Source: an uncultured Lentisphaerota bacterium
GTDB taxonomy: Bacteria; Verrucomicrobiota; Kiritimatiellia; RFP12; UBA1067
DNA length: 58,909 nt
Assembly: GCA_946413265.1 (NCBI GenBank)
Contig: CAMKJU010000014.1
Coordinates: forward strand, 1 to 58,909
Direction: 5' to 3'
In this document: piece by piece, positions 8,696 to 17,762 of the stretch
Numbering within the stretch: the stretch's first letter is position 1
Layout of the letters: every line of letters starts with the position of its first letter
Program-made: the position numbers and the translations under genes
The notes under the pieces: model-generated
The model's input: the letters and a program-made list of their open reading frames with translations, nothing else
What the model was told of the DNA's origin: nothing
The model's database searches: none

Positions 8696-11600
8696 ATGAA
8701 ACATTCAGCAAAAGCAGTACTCGCCGTTTCAATGTCGGCCATCTGGCTCTCATTGGCGATGGGCGAGGAGGTTTCGTCCGACGTCGCCGAAGATGCGGCG
8801 CGGGGATGGATCAACCTGCGCGAAGCGCTTGGCGAGGAAATCACCGCCGAGCCGGAAAGCGTGCTGACGTATGACGCGAAAGACGGCAAAGGCAAGTACT
8901 ACGTGGTGAATCTCCAGGGCGGCGGTTTCGTCGTCACTTCGGGCGACACCGAAATCGAGCCGATTCTCGCTTACTCCAAGGACAGCACGTGGAATACCAA
9001 CGCCGCTGAAAACCCGCTGATGGTGATGCTCAACATCGACGTGGCTGCAATGATGGCCGAACTGTGTTCGGCCAATGCGGCCAATACGACAACAAGCGTA
9101 CAACAGCAAGGTGGCGGGTTGCGGTTGGCGGGCGCGGGGACAGCAAGCGTACAACAGCAAGACGACAAGTCCGCCAAGTGGGCTCGGTTGCGCGGGGCGG
9201 CAAGCGCCAAGGTCGGTGCGAGGCTACAGGCAGGTTCACGCTCCTCCATCAACGACGTGCGCGTGAACACGCTCATGGAGACGAAATGGGGGCAGAGCGG
9301 ACACGGCGAGAACCAATATACTCCCCGTGGATATGTCTGCGGCTGTGTCGCCACCGCCGGTGCACAGATCATGCGTTACTGGAAATATCCCACCGCGTCC
9401 ATCACAAAAATAAAGGATTATTATGGTACAGTTGACGGCACTGCCAGCTGGACTCTCAATGATGGCTACCAGACGACTGCCGGTGGCTCCTACACGGCCT
9501 GGAATGATGACGTCAAGACTTTCGGCGGCACGTACGACTGGAACAATATGCCGGGGACTGTATCATCATGGGGCATGTCCACTGCCCAGAAAAAGGCGAT
9601 CGGCAAACTGACGCTTGACGTGGGGCGGAGCGTGTACATGGATTATGCAGATGATGGCAGTGGTGCGCACTATAGTGCCTTCCACCTTCGCCTCACAGAC
9701 CAGTTTGGCTATAAGAATTCCGCCTTGAAGATTAACCCTTCTGCCGACGAAATCAAGAAAGGCATCCTCTGCAGTCTCGATTTGAAGAGCCCGTGTGGCG
9801 TTTCCGTTCCTGGCCATGCGATTGTCGCAGACGGCTACGGCTACAACAGTGGAACGCTCTATGTCCATTTCAATTTCGGATGGACCGGAACCGACAACGC
9901 CTGGTACAATCCGCCCGACCTTACGGACGCGGATTCCGATTTCACATCGATCGACACGATCATCTACAACATCTATCCTCCGAGCACCTGTTCCGACTCG
10001 GGTCGCACCATCGTGAGCGGACGCCTTCTGAGCAATTCTGGCTCGATTCTCGCCAACACGACGGTGACGGCGCGGAACAGGTCGTCCGGCGCAACCTATA
10101 CCGCAACAACGGACTCCAAGGGCATTTACGCGCTGCTCGTTCCCGCCGCCAGCTACACGATTTCGGCGACGAAGGACAACTGCACGGCTTCCACGAATCT
10201 TACGGTCCAGGCATGTTCATCCACGCGTCTCGCGAACGATCAAGGATCTTCGTACTATTCCGGCGGCACCGTCGCGAACGTCCACGGCGTAGAGCTGACG
10301 CTCAACCAGCTCCCCGCGCCCACGTTCTCGCGCGCGAACACGGTCACCGACACCACGATCTTCGATGGGTACGTGAACCTCACGATTTCAAGTTCGGTCT
10401 CCGGCGCCACCATCCGCTATACGCTCGACGGCTCCGATCCTACATCCTCCAGCACGGCCTATTCAAGCGCCTTGCAGATTTCCTCAACCTGCACCATCAA
10501 GGCCCGCGCGTTCAAGAGCGGATACCTCGAGAGCGAAGTCGCTGAAATCACTTTCAACAAGCTCTCGCCAACAGGGGATCTTATTCTCAACGGGGAATTC
10601 GAGCAGAACACCGTGACGCAGAACTCCGGCGTGTGGTCCTACTCGAACGGCGACGGATTCTCCTGCAAGTACTGGGCCTTCGCGTCCAACGCGGGCCTTG
10701 CCGCGCCGAACTGCACATGGGTGGCGAACCATTCCGAGTTTGGGGGCAAGGCGGCATTTATCCAGACGAACGGCGCGGGATCGGAGTCCTTCGTGGCGCA
10801 GGAGTTCGTCATCCCGAACGCCGCGACATACAATTTCACGTTCACGTATGCGGCGCGTCCGAGCTATGTCGGCGTAACGACGCGCGCCTTGCTCATTCGC
10901 GGCAGCGTGACGAACGAAATCGCGTCTGTTTCGCCGACGGCTACGTCGCCGTCCGAATACTCGGGCCAGGTCTCCGTCAACGCGGCTGCAACGCACATCC
11001 TCCACTTCGTGCAGACCGGCGTCTCGGGCGACAAGGCGAACATCATCGACAACGTGACGTTCCAGATGGCGCAGCTGCCCGCGCCCACGTTCTCGCCCAC
11101 CGCCATGGCGTTCCTGACCGACAGCCTCGACATCACACTCGCATGCGCGACAGCGGGCGCGACGATTCGCTACACGCTCGACGGCAGCGAACCGACGTCC
11201 TCCAGCGCAGCGTACTCCGCCCCGATCACGATCACCGCCACGACCACGATCAAGGCGAAGGCGTTCAAGTCGGGCTATGTCGCAAGCGACACGATGTCCG
11301 CAACATACACTATCGCGGAGCAGGCGGCTGCGCCGACCTCCACCTCCACGGCGGGCTATCGCACGACGTTCGTCGATCTCGCGAGTACGGTTCCCGGCGC
11401 AGTCATCCGTTACACGGTTGACGGCAGCGACCCGACGGAGCAGAGCGAAGTGTACACCGCCGGCACGGCGATCAACGTGACGAACACGACTAGAGCGACG
11501 ACGATCAAGGCGCGTGTGTACGCCGAGGGGTACCGTCCGAGCAACGTGTTCTCGTACGACTATTACGTGAAGCAGTTCTTCGGGCCGACCAACGGCGTGA

Positions 11601-12631
11601 ACGCAGCCGTCTGGGAGGACACGCCGCAGAACCGCGCCGCGTACTGGATATTCGAGAACGAGGACTACAAGGAAGCGACGGGGCTCTGGTCCAACGCCGT
11701 CGAATACGTTGACCATAAGGTGGAGATAGAAGAGCGTAACGAGTTTGTCGCCGACAATCCTTCCGATGCGCGCAATGTTGTCATCGAGACGACGGTATCA
11801 TTCAACAGCGTGGCGGAGGAGGATCAGGAATTCGAGGGCGTGAAGGCGGCGGTCCGTATCGGCACGAACACATGTTTCCAGGTCTACACGACCAATCCGA
11901 ATGGAAGGGTCTGGCTCGATACGGAGGGTGTCACGGCAATCGTCGGAAACGACTACACCGTCCGGGTCGAAATTGACATGACAAACAGGATGTATTCCGT
12001 TTCGGTGAAGCAGGGCGGAAACTACCTGCCGCTGACGGCGGGCGGGAATCCCAATTTCCCGTTCGCATACGACGATACGCCTTCCTGCTTGCAGGTAGTT
12101 GGCTACGCCGGCGAGGGATCGATCGAATCCATCTACGGCAGCTACACGAACAGGGTCGTCGTGTTCGTGACCGACGAGGTCGTGACCGTTTCCGACGGCA
12201 CCGCGACCCTCACCGCCAGTCAGGCGGACTGGCTGAACGCACGTGGCGACCACGCGGCTGTGGCGGCGATGATCAGAACCTTGACGTCTGACCAGTTCGC
12301 CAGGGCGTACCTCCTCAACGAGAACATCATGAACGCCAGCTACAGCGTGGACGGCTGGGGCTCGTTCGAGATCACCCACATTGACGTTGGCGCATCTGCA
12401 GTCACCGTGAAGGTGAAGCTCGTGCGCAACTTCGCGGTGATGGACGGCGCGAAGGCGGCGCCGATCAACGGGACGCTTAAAGTCTACGGCGGCGCTAACG
12501 TGTCGGGGATCAACACCCAGATACAGGATTACGAGCTGAACGACAACGACGTGCATTTCCGCGACGGGGAAGAGGCGACGTTCATCATCGACAAGGGCGC
12601 TATCAAGTTCTACAAGGCGACGATCGAATAA
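8696..12631 (+). CDS. Second secreted C10 cysteine peptidase, tandem paralog
   Basis: The protein has 1311 residues with a signal peptide (about 1-23) and the same prodomain motif (KYYVVNLQGGGFVVTSGD). The peptidase domain has catalytic Cys217 (CGCVATAGAQIMRYW) and His374 (GHAIVADGYGY), then FNFGWTG. A regulatory-like beta domain follows (about 435-500), then chitobiase C-terminal-like repeats (IRYTLDGSDPTSSST and similar, about 545-620 and 800-955). A carbohydrate-binding-like beta domain lies between them (about 630-790), and the C-terminus is shared with the upstream paralog. It lacks that paralog's LamG and PA14-like parts. AGGAGA precedes the ATG. Only 62 nt separate the two genes, so they may be cotranscribed. 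Long nucleotide stretches (from 7556 and 11562, and from 8160 and 12165) are nearly identical, implying recent duplication or gene conversion. Confidence 0.87.
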   Translation: MKHSAKAVLAVSMSAIWLSLAMGEEVSSDVAEDAARGWINLREALGEEITAEPESVLTYDAKDGKGKYYVVNLQGGGFVVTSGDTEIEPILAYSKDSTWNTNAAENPLMVMLNIDVAAMMAELCSANAANTTTSVQQQGGGLRLAGAGTASVQQQDDKSAKWARLRGAASAKVGARLQAGSRSSINDVRVNTLMETKWGQSGHGENQYTPRGYVCGCVATAGAQIMRYWKYPTASITKIKDYYGTVDGTASWTLNDGYQTTAGGSYTAWNDDVKTFGGTYDWNNMPGTVSSWGMSTAQKKAIGKLTLDVGRSVYMDYADDGSGAHYSAFHLRLTDQFGYKNSALKINPSADEIKKGILCSLDLKSPCGVSVPGHAIVADGYGYNSGTLYVHFNFGWTGTDNAWYNPPDLTDADSDFTSIDTIIYNIYPPSTCSDSGRTIVSGRLLSNSGSILANTTVTARNRSSGATYTATTDSKGIYALLVPAASYTISATKDNCTASTNLTVQACSSTRLANDQGSSYYSGGTVANVHGVELTLNQLPAPTFSRANTVTDTTIFDGYVNLTISSSVSGATIRYTLDGSDPTSSSTAYSSALQISSTCTIKARAFKSGYLESEVAEITFNKLSPTGDLILNGEFEQNTVTQNSGVWSYSNGDGFSCKYWAFASNAGLAAPNCTWVANHSEFGGKAAFIQTNGAGSESFVAQEFVIPNAATYNFTFTYAARPSYVGVTTRALLIRGSVTNEIASVSPTATSPSEYSGQVSVNAAATHILHFVQTGVSGDKANIIDNVTFQMAQLPAPTFSPTAMAFLTDSLDITLACATAGATIRYTLDGSEPTSSSAAYSAPITITATTTIKAKAFKSGYVASDTMSATYTIAEQAAAPTSTSTAGYRTTFVDLASTVPGAVIRYTVDGSDPTEQSEVYTAGTAINVTNTTRATTIKARVYAEGYRPSNVFSYDYYVKQFFGPTNGVNAAVWEDTPQNRAAYWIFENEDYKEATGLWSNAVEYVDHKVEIEERNEFVADNPSDARNVVIETTVSFNSVAEEDQEFEGVKAAVRIGTNTCFQVYTTNPNGRVWLDTEGVTAIVGNDYTVRVEIDMTNRMYSVSVKQGGNYLPLTAGGNPNFPFAYDDTPSCLQVVGYAGEGSIESIYGSYTNRVVVFVTDEVVTVSDGTATLTASQADWLNARGDHAAVAAMIRTLTSDQFARAYLLNENIMNASYSVDGWGSFEITHIDVGASAVTVKVKLVRNFAVMDGAKAAPINGTLKVYGGANVSGINTQIQDYELNDNDVHFRDGEEATFIIDKGAIKFYKATIE
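9089..9161 (+). repeat. Two copies of the 22-mer repeat in the second C10 gene
   Basis: Copies at 9089-9110 (TTSVQQQ) and 9140-9161 (TASVQQQ) are separated by 29 nt coding for GGGLRLAGAG. They sit in the prodomain-peptidase linker, the same position as the single copy in the upstream paralog. Confidence 0.9.
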
Positions 12632-12655
12632 CGGCAACGTCGAGAGTGGCGTTTG

Positions 12656-12694
12656 GCGCACGGTCAAAGAATTTTGGCCGTGCGCGCGTCTTTT
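12656..12694 (+). terminator. Intrinsic terminator after the second C10 gene
   Basis: A 13-bp stem (12656-12668 with 12673-12685, one U-G pair) and a GAAT loop are followed by GCGTCTTTTA. It lies 24 nt after the stop codon. Its T-rich tail and 3' arm overlap the promoter of the next gene. Confidence 0.75.
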
Positions 12695-12704
12695 ATGGTA
12701 TACT
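12674..12704 (+). promoter_or_regulatory. Extended -10 promoter with near-zero leader for the LRR lipoprotein
   Basis: TATACT (12699-12704) is preceded by TATGG and followed by ACCCGCC and the ATG at 12712. A weak TTGGCC lies at 12674 with a 19-nt spacer. A start site about 7 nt after the -10 falls at the ATG, so the message should be leaderless or almost so; no ribosome site fits in between. Confidence 0.65.
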
Positions 12705-12711
12705 ACCCGCC

Positions 12712-13500
12712 ATGAAAAATTGTCTTTTTACCTTGGTGGCGGCGTGCCTTGCGTGCGCCGGATGCTTTGACAACCACAACCGTCCGGCGGACGTGTTCAC
12801 GGTCACGTCGCTTGACGCGCTCGCCAATACGAACCGCGCCGAGATCGTGCGCCTATTCCTGCGCGGCGCGGCGCGTCCCGTAACGGACGCCGACCTCGAG
12901 GGCCTCTCCGACTCCGTTCTCCAGCAGCTTGACCTTTCCGAGCTCAATCTTGAGAAGGTGCCGGGGAAAGTGTGGGGATTGAAAGGACTTACCTCGCTCT
13001 GGCTTGTGCGCAACAAGCTTGCGGCGATCCCGGACGAGGTCGCCCAGCTTCCCGCGCTTACCTACCTTAACCTCGACGGCAACCAGATCACGGCCGTTCC
13101 AGACTCGCTTTCTGGCGCCACTAAGCTCCGCTGGCTGCGTCTGAACGAGAACAAGCTCCGCGAGATTCCACCATCGCTCTCCGCGCTCAAGGACCTGCGC
13201 CGTGTCTACTTGCGCAAGAACCTGCTGACCTCCGTACCCGAGGTCGTGAAGGAGTGGCCGGAACTGGAGGACCTCGCGCTAGACGACAACGCCATTACGA
13301 GCGTGCCTGACTGGCTGGGCACGGCGCTGCCCAACCTCAAGTCGCTCTCGCTGAAGGGCTGTCCGATTTCGCGCATGCCAGACGACCTTTCCGGCCTGCG
13401 CGGCCTGACCACGCTCAGCCTGGCCAATTGCCCGCTTCCCTCTGAGGAGGTCGTGCGCGTGCGCAAGGCGCTAGGCGACAACGTTGCCATCTTGTTCTAG
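12712..13500 (+). CDS. Leucine-rich-repeat lipoprotein
   Basis: The 262-residue protein starts at 12712 with MKNCLFTLVAACLACAGC. This is a lipoprotein signal with the acylated Cys at residue 18, although the -3 position is Cys rather than Leu. The rest carries about seven to eight LRR units of 22-24 residues (LDLSELNLEKVPGKVWGLKG, LTYLNLDGNQITAVPDSLSG, LRWLRLNENKLREIPPSLSA). A frame extending upstream to 12646 exists, but it runs through the terminator and promoter, so the later start is preferred. LRR lipoproteins mediate protein binding at the cell surface; the ligand is unknown. The next gene begins 10 nt downstream, so the two probably share a transcript. Confidence 0.85.
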   Translation: MKNCLFTLVAACLACAGCFDNHNRPADVFTVTSLDALANTNRAEIVRLFLRGAARPVTDADLEGLSDSVLQQLDLSELNLEKVPGKVWGLKGLTSLWLVRNKLAAIPDEVAQLPALTYLNLDGNQITAVPDSLSGATKLRWLRLNENKLREIPPSLSALKDLRRVYLRKNLLTSVPEVVKEWPELEDLALDDNAITSVPDWLGTALPNLKSLSLKGCPISRMPDDLSGLRGLTTLSLANCPLPSEEVVRVRKALGDNVAILF

Positions 13501-13509
13501 GGGGTACAC

Positions 13510-16050
13510 ATGAAAAAACCCGCCGCGTCCGCCGTTTGCCTGTTCGGGGCGCTGTGCGCGTCCAACCTGCTCGCCGCGTCGAAGGTGACGGAGGGGACGA
13601 TTGCGCTGCCCACCTATCCGTTCTCCGACCCAGATCCCGTGCCGTGCGTTACAGAGCGGCGCTACCCATATTTCCGCTACGACGGGTCGAGCGCGACATC
13701 CGCCACGCAGTCTTGGACGTGCGTGACGCTTGAGAACGACCGCGTGGTGGTGACGATGCTACCCCAGATCGGCGGCAAGGTGTGGGGGGCGCTGGACAAG
13801 GCGACCGGACGCGAGTTCATCTACTTCAACCACGCCGTCAAGTTCCGCGACATCGCGATGCGCGGCCCCTGGTGTTCGGGCGGCATCGAGTTCAACTTCG
13901 GCATCATCGGCCACTCACCCACCACAGCCACGCCCGTGGACTGGGCCGTGCGGCAGAACCAGGACGGCAGCGCGAGCTACTTCGCCTCCGCCACGGAGTA
14001 CGTGAACGGCACCACGTGGCAGGTGGAGGTGAACCTCCCTCCGGACGCCGACTACTTCCTCACGCGCACGACGTGGTTCAACGGCGCGAACCTGCCCGGC
14101 CCCTACTACCACTGGATGACGGCCGCGTATTCCGCGCGCGGGAATCCATCGCTCGCGTTTCCCGGTTCGGCCTACATCGGCCACGGTGGTGATGCGCATT
14201 CCTGGCACGTGGACTGGAAAGGGCGAGACCTCTCCGTCTACGCCAACAACGCCTTCGGCCGCTCGAAGAGCTATCACGTGCTCAACGGCGACAACCGCAT
14301 CTTCGCACTGTGGTGGCCCGAGGCCGCGTTCGGGTCCTACCACTACGCGGCGGAGAAGTACGGGCGCAAGATCTGGCTGTGGGCGCTTTCGCGCGAGGGC
14401 GGCATCTGGGAGGACCTGCTCACGGACGTGGACGGACAGTACGTGGAGCTGCAGAGCGGGCGCGCGTTCAACCAGCCGAACGGCGAGTCGTGGCGGACGC
14501 CGTTCAAGCACCCCACGTTCGCTCCGGGCGCCACGGACATGTTCGAGGAGCGCTGGGGCGTAGTGCGCGACGCAGCACAGCTCGTCTCCCTCACGTCGGG
14601 CTGCGCGTGCGTGGAGCGTCCGCTCCAGATGCCCGACGAATTCGACTGGACGACGGCATACGGACTCTACCTCCGCGGACAGCAGGCGCTGCGCACGCGC
14701 GACGACAAGACGGGCGAGGAGTCCCTCAGGGAATGCCTCGCGAAGGAGCCTGCATTCGTCCCCGCGCTCAACACGCTCGCGGGCCTTGCCGCGCGGCGCG
14801 GCGGCTACGCGGAAGTGCGCGAACTCTGCGCCCGTGCGCTGGCCGTGGACACCTACGACGCCGAGGCGAACTACCTCGACGGCTTTGCCGCGCACGCGCA
14901 GGGAGCGGACGAAGAGGCACGAGAGCGTCTGCTCCTCGCGGCCTATTCGCCGCTCTACCGCGCGTCCGCCTACGTGCTGCTTGCGAAGGGATCGCTGCGG
15001 AAGGGCGACTGGGCGGCGGCGAGCGACTACGCCATGAAGGCCACGCAAGCCGGCAGTTTCAACTTCGACGCCTGGCTCGTGCGCGTCATCGCGGCGCGCC
15101 GGCGCGGAGACGTCAAGGCAGCCCGCAGCATCCTGCGTCTTGCGCGCCAGGTGGTGCCGCTCTTCCACGGCGCGCGGTTCGAGGAGAAGCTGATCGGCGA
15201 TCTCGACGAGGACGTCTTCAAGTTCCTCGTGCGCAACGAGTTTCCGGACCAGACCTACATTGGCCTGGCCGACTGGTATGAGGACGCAGGTCTTCTCGAC
15301 GAGGCGCGCGAGCTCTACGGCCTTGCGCCGAAGAGCATCATCGCGCGCGTGCGCCTTGCCTACCTCGAGCGCAACGCAGGTAAATACGAGGCCGCCGCGC
15401 GCGCGCTGGAGGAGGCGACCAAACTCTCCGTGCGCTTCGCGTTTCCGTTCCGGCGGTCCACGCGCGCCGCGCTTGCGTGGGCGGCGGAGTCCGGAGCATC
15501 CTGGAAATTCCGCTATCTGCTCGCTGTGCAGCGCGCCGCGCAGGGTGGATCGGAGCAGGAGGTGGACGCTCTCCTATCCCGCTGCGACGACGCGGACGAC
15601 TCCGTCCTGTTCCATTTCCGCGCCATGCGGCGCAAGGGCGCGGAGCGCCGCGTCGACCTTCGGCGCGCGGCGGAGATTGAGGACGGATGGCGCATCGGCC
15701 GCGACCTCGCGCGGTCGTATGTCGATGAGAAGAACTGGGAAGAGGCTGCGCGCACGGCGGAGACCTACCTTGCGCGCCATCCGGGCAACAGCCCACTCGG
15801 CATGCTCTACGTGAAGGCGCTCTGCGGACTGAAGCGTTTCGACGACGCAGTGAAATTCCTGGAGGGAATGCGCGTGCTGCCGAGCGAGAACAGCAATGAC
15901 GCGCACGCTCTCTGGCAGGAGGCATGGGCGGGCATGGCGCGTCAGGCTCTTGCCGCCGGGGACGCCGTTAAGGCCGATGCCGCGCTCGTGCGGCGTGCGG
16001 AGTATCCGGAAAACCTAGGTCGCGGCAAACCGTATCCGAAGGACGAGTGA
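13510..16050 (+). CDS. Secreted DUF5107 protein with TPR repeats
   Basis: This 846-residue protein has a signal peptide (MKKPAASAVCLFGALCASNLLA). Residues of about 35-370 match DUF5107, a galactose-mutarotase-like beta-sandwich domain often linked to carbohydrate use (LPQIGGKVWGALDKATGREF, WCSGGIEFNFGIIGHSPTT, EERWGVVRDAAQLV). From about 385 to the end the sequence is helical TPR-like (LNTLAGLAARRGGYAEVREL, NFDAWLVRVIAARRRGDVKA). In this family the first domain is thought to bind or process sugars; the activity is not established. The gene starts 10 nt after the LRR gene and ends 6 nt before the MATE gene. Confidence 0.82.
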   Translation: MKKPAASAVCLFGALCASNLLAASKVTEGTIALPTYPFSDPDPVPCVTERRYPYFRYDGSSATSATQSWTCVTLENDRVVVTMLPQIGGKVWGALDKATGREFIYFNHAVKFRDIAMRGPWCSGGIEFNFGIIGHSPTTATPVDWAVRQNQDGSASYFASATEYVNGTTWQVEVNLPPDADYFLTRTTWFNGANLPGPYYHWMTAAYSARGNPSLAFPGSAYIGHGGDAHSWHVDWKGRDLSVYANNAFGRSKSYHVLNGDNRIFALWWPEAAFGSYHYAAEKYGRKIWLWALSREGGIWEDLLTDVDGQYVELQSGRAFNQPNGESWRTPFKHPTFAPGATDMFEERWGVVRDAAQLVSLTSGCACVERPLQMPDEFDWTTAYGLYLRGQQALRTRDDKTGEESLRECLAKEPAFVPALNTLAGLAARRGGYAEVRELCARALAVDTYDAEANYLDGFAAHAQGADEEARERLLLAAYSPLYRASAYVLLAKGSLRKGDWAAASDYAMKATQAGSFNFDAWLVRVIAARRRGDVKAARSILRLARQVVPLFHGARFEEKLIGDLDEDVFKFLVRNEFPDQTYIGLADWYEDAGLLDEARELYGLAPKSIIARVRLAYLERNAGKYEAAARALEEATKLSVRFAFPFRRSTRAALAWAAESGASWKFRYLLAVQRAAQGGSEQEVDALLSRCDDADDSVLFHFRAMRRKGAERRVDLRRAAEIEDGWRIGRDLARSYVDEKNWEEAARTAETYLARHPGNSPLGMLYVKALCGLKRFDDAVKFLEGMRVLPSENSNDAHALWQEAWAGMARQALAAGDAVKADAALVRRAEYPENLGRGKPYPKDE

Positions 16051-16056
16051 CGCGGC

Positions 16057-17487
16057 ATGAAGCCGAACGAGAGGCTTAAGGAACTGGCGGACGCCCCGCT
16101 GGGGCGTCTTGTCATGCGCTTCTCGTGGCCTGCGCTCGTCTCGATGACGCTGAGCGCGCTCTACTCGATCGTCGACCGAATCTACATCGGGCAGGGATGC
16201 GGACAGGACGCGATGGCTGGCCTCACGCTCGTCTTTCCCGTGATGATGATATTTGGCGCGTTCGGCGTGTTCGTGGGGGCGGGGCATGCGGCCGTCCTGT
16301 CCATTAAGTTGGGCGAGGGCGACCGTACTGCGTGCGAGAAGATCCTTGGTGAACTGATCGCGTTGAAGCTCCTCTTCTTTTTCATCCTGCCGCCGCTCGT
16401 ATTCATTTTCATCGATCCGATCCTGCGCTTGTCGGGCGGCGCGTCCGTTACGGCAGGCGCCTTCGAGATGGCGAAGACGTACCTGCGCCTCGTCGTCTTC
16501 TCGCACCTTTTTGCCCATGTCGCCTTTGGCCTTTCCGCCACGATGCGCAGCGAGGGGGCGGTGGTGCCGTCGATGATTTGCATGGTGGTCGGTTTCGGAG
16601 TGAACCTAGTGCTGGATCCTATTTTCATCTTCGCCTTCGACATGGGCGTCGCGGGTGCGGCGTGGGCCACTAACATCGCGATGGCGTGCTCGTGCGCGTG
16701 GGCACTCTGGCATTACAGGCCGGGCCACAGCGCCGTACGCCTGCGGTGGCGCAGGATCGGCATCTACCGCGCCTATCTCGCGAAGGCGTGCGGCATCGGC
16801 CTTTCGCCGGCGCTCCAGCAACTGGCGGGAAGCCTCGTGAACGTGTCGCTCCAGCTCGCGTTCGCGTACTGGGCGGCGGACGAGGCGTCCGCCACAGCGC
16901 AGGTCGCATCGCTCGGCATCTTCCAGATGGTGACGATGTTCTTCGTCATGCCGCTCATGGGCGTGCAGCAGGGCATTGCGCCGGTGATGGGCTACAACTG
17001 GGGCGCGCGAAACTTCCGCCGCGTGCGAGAGGCTCTGTTCCTCGGACTGTGGACATCCACGGCCGTCGTGACGTTCGCGGCCGCCGTGGAGGTGCTTGCT
17101 CCCGTGCCGATTGTGAGGCTGTTCACGGATGGTGCGGACGCGGAGTTCATCCGACTGGCGGCGGGAGACCTGCGCGTCTCCAATTGCATGCTCTGGTGCA
17201 TCGGCCTGAACGTCGTGGCGTCCACGTACTTCCAGTCCGTGGGCAGGCCACGCACTGCCATTCTCCTTTCGCTGCTGCGTCAGGTCGTATGCCTCATCCC
17301 GTGTATCTGGCTGCTGCCGTACCTTGCGCGCCTCACGGGCATCTGCGCGCCAGCTACGGCGATCTGGTTGTCAATGCCGATCTCGGACGTGCTGGCGTGT
17401 CTTGCGACCGTCCCGTCGTTCCTTGCCCACGCGCGCTTCCTCGCGCGCGTAGGCCGTTCACGAAGGGGGAAGGATTTGGTATACTAG
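16057..17487 (+). CDS. MATE family multidrug/Na+ antiporter
   Basis: The 476-residue protein has about twelve hydrophobic segments. It carries typical MATE signatures: SWPALVSMTLSALYSIVDRI near the N-terminus, GLTLVFPVMMIFGAFGVFVG, and GVQQGIAPVMGYNWGARNFR at the start of the second bundle. MATE exporters expel cationic drugs or metabolites in exchange for Na+ or H+. The substrate is not predictable from sequence. The pattern of residues (LAIVDRIYIGQG-like start, second half repeating the first) fits the DinF/NorM-like branch. It lies 6 nt after the DUF5107 gene and is probably in the same operon. Its last codons overlap the promoter of the Phd gene. Confidence 0.9.
   Translation: MKPNERLKELADAPLGRLVMRFSWPALVSMTLSALYSIVDRIYIGQGCGQDAMAGLTLVFPVMMIFGAFGVFVGAGHAAVLSIKLGEGDRTACEKILGELIALKLLFFFILPPLVFIFIDPILRLSGGASVTAGAFEMAKTYLRLVVFSHLFAHVAFGLSATMRSEGAVVPSMICMVVGFGVNLVLDPIFIFAFDMGVAGAAWATNIAMACSCAWALWHYRPGHSAVRLRWRRIGIYRAYLAKACGIGLSPALQQLAGSLVNVSLQLAFAYWAADEASATAQVASLGIFQMVTMFFVMPLMGVQQGIAPVMGYNWGARNFRRVREALFLGLWTSTAVVTFAAAVEVLAPVPIVRLFTDGADAEFIRLAAGDLRVSNCMLWCIGLNVVASTYFQSVGRPRTAILLSLLRQVVCLIPCIWLLPYLARLTGICAPATAIWLSMPISDVLACLATVPSFLAHARFLARVGRSRRGKDLVY
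17457..17485 (+). promoter_or_regulatory. Promoter of the Phd/Doc-like pair
   Basis: TTCACG (17457-17462), a 17-nt spacer, and TATACT (17480-17485) with TTTGG upstream and AGCCGC downstream. It overlaps the MATE stop codon. The expected start site is about 17492, exactly at the ATG of a 7-codon open frame. Confidence 0.65.
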
Positions 17488-17491
17488 CCGC

Positions 17492-17515
17492 ATGGAACAA
17501 CTAGCTAAAAGGTAA
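17492..17515 (+). other. Possible leaderless 7-codon ORF ahead of the Phd gene
   Basis: ATG at 17492 opens a frame reading MEQLAKR then TAA. It lies at the predicted transcription start, and its last codons contain the AAAAGG that could serve as ribosome site for the Phd gene at 17523. It may be chance; no conservation data are available. Confidence 0.25.
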
Positions 17516-17522
17516 GTGGCCG

Positions 17523-17762
17523 ATGGAAGTCTCCACAGGGCAGATCGTCTCCGTTACGGAGGCAAACCAGAACTTCTCGTCCGTCGCGCGAAAGGTGGAC
17601 GCGCGGGGGCGTGTGCTCATATTCCGCAACAACCGTCCGGCATACGTGATGTACGGCGTCGAGTCGTGCCCGCTCGACCTCACGGACGACGAGCGCGTGG
17701 ACGTGGCGGTGCGCCGCGTGCTGAAGCGCCACCGCGCCGCCTTGGAGGGACTCTCGTCATGA
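17523..17762 (+). CDS. Phd/YefM family antitoxin
   Basis: This 79-residue protein matches the Phd/YefM fold. VSVTEANQNFSSVARKVDAR corresponds to the DNA-binding N-terminal helix-strand motif, and GRVLIFRNNRPAYVMYGVE to the beta hairpin; the C-terminus is basic and helical. Such antitoxins bind operator DNA and wrap their C-terminal helix around the toxin. A weak AAAAGG site stands 8 nt upstream. Its stop overlaps the start of the Doc-like gene (ATGA), so the two are translationally coupled. Length and motif are normal for the family. Confidence 0.88.
   Translation: MEVSTGQIVSVTEANQNFSSVARKVDARGRVLIFRNNRPAYVMYGVESCPLDLTDDERVDVAVRRVLKRHRAALEGLSS

Noticed and set aside
12646..12711. Upstream extension of the LRR lipoprotein frame
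   Set aside because: It would translate through the terminator and promoter and would bury the lipoprotein signal.
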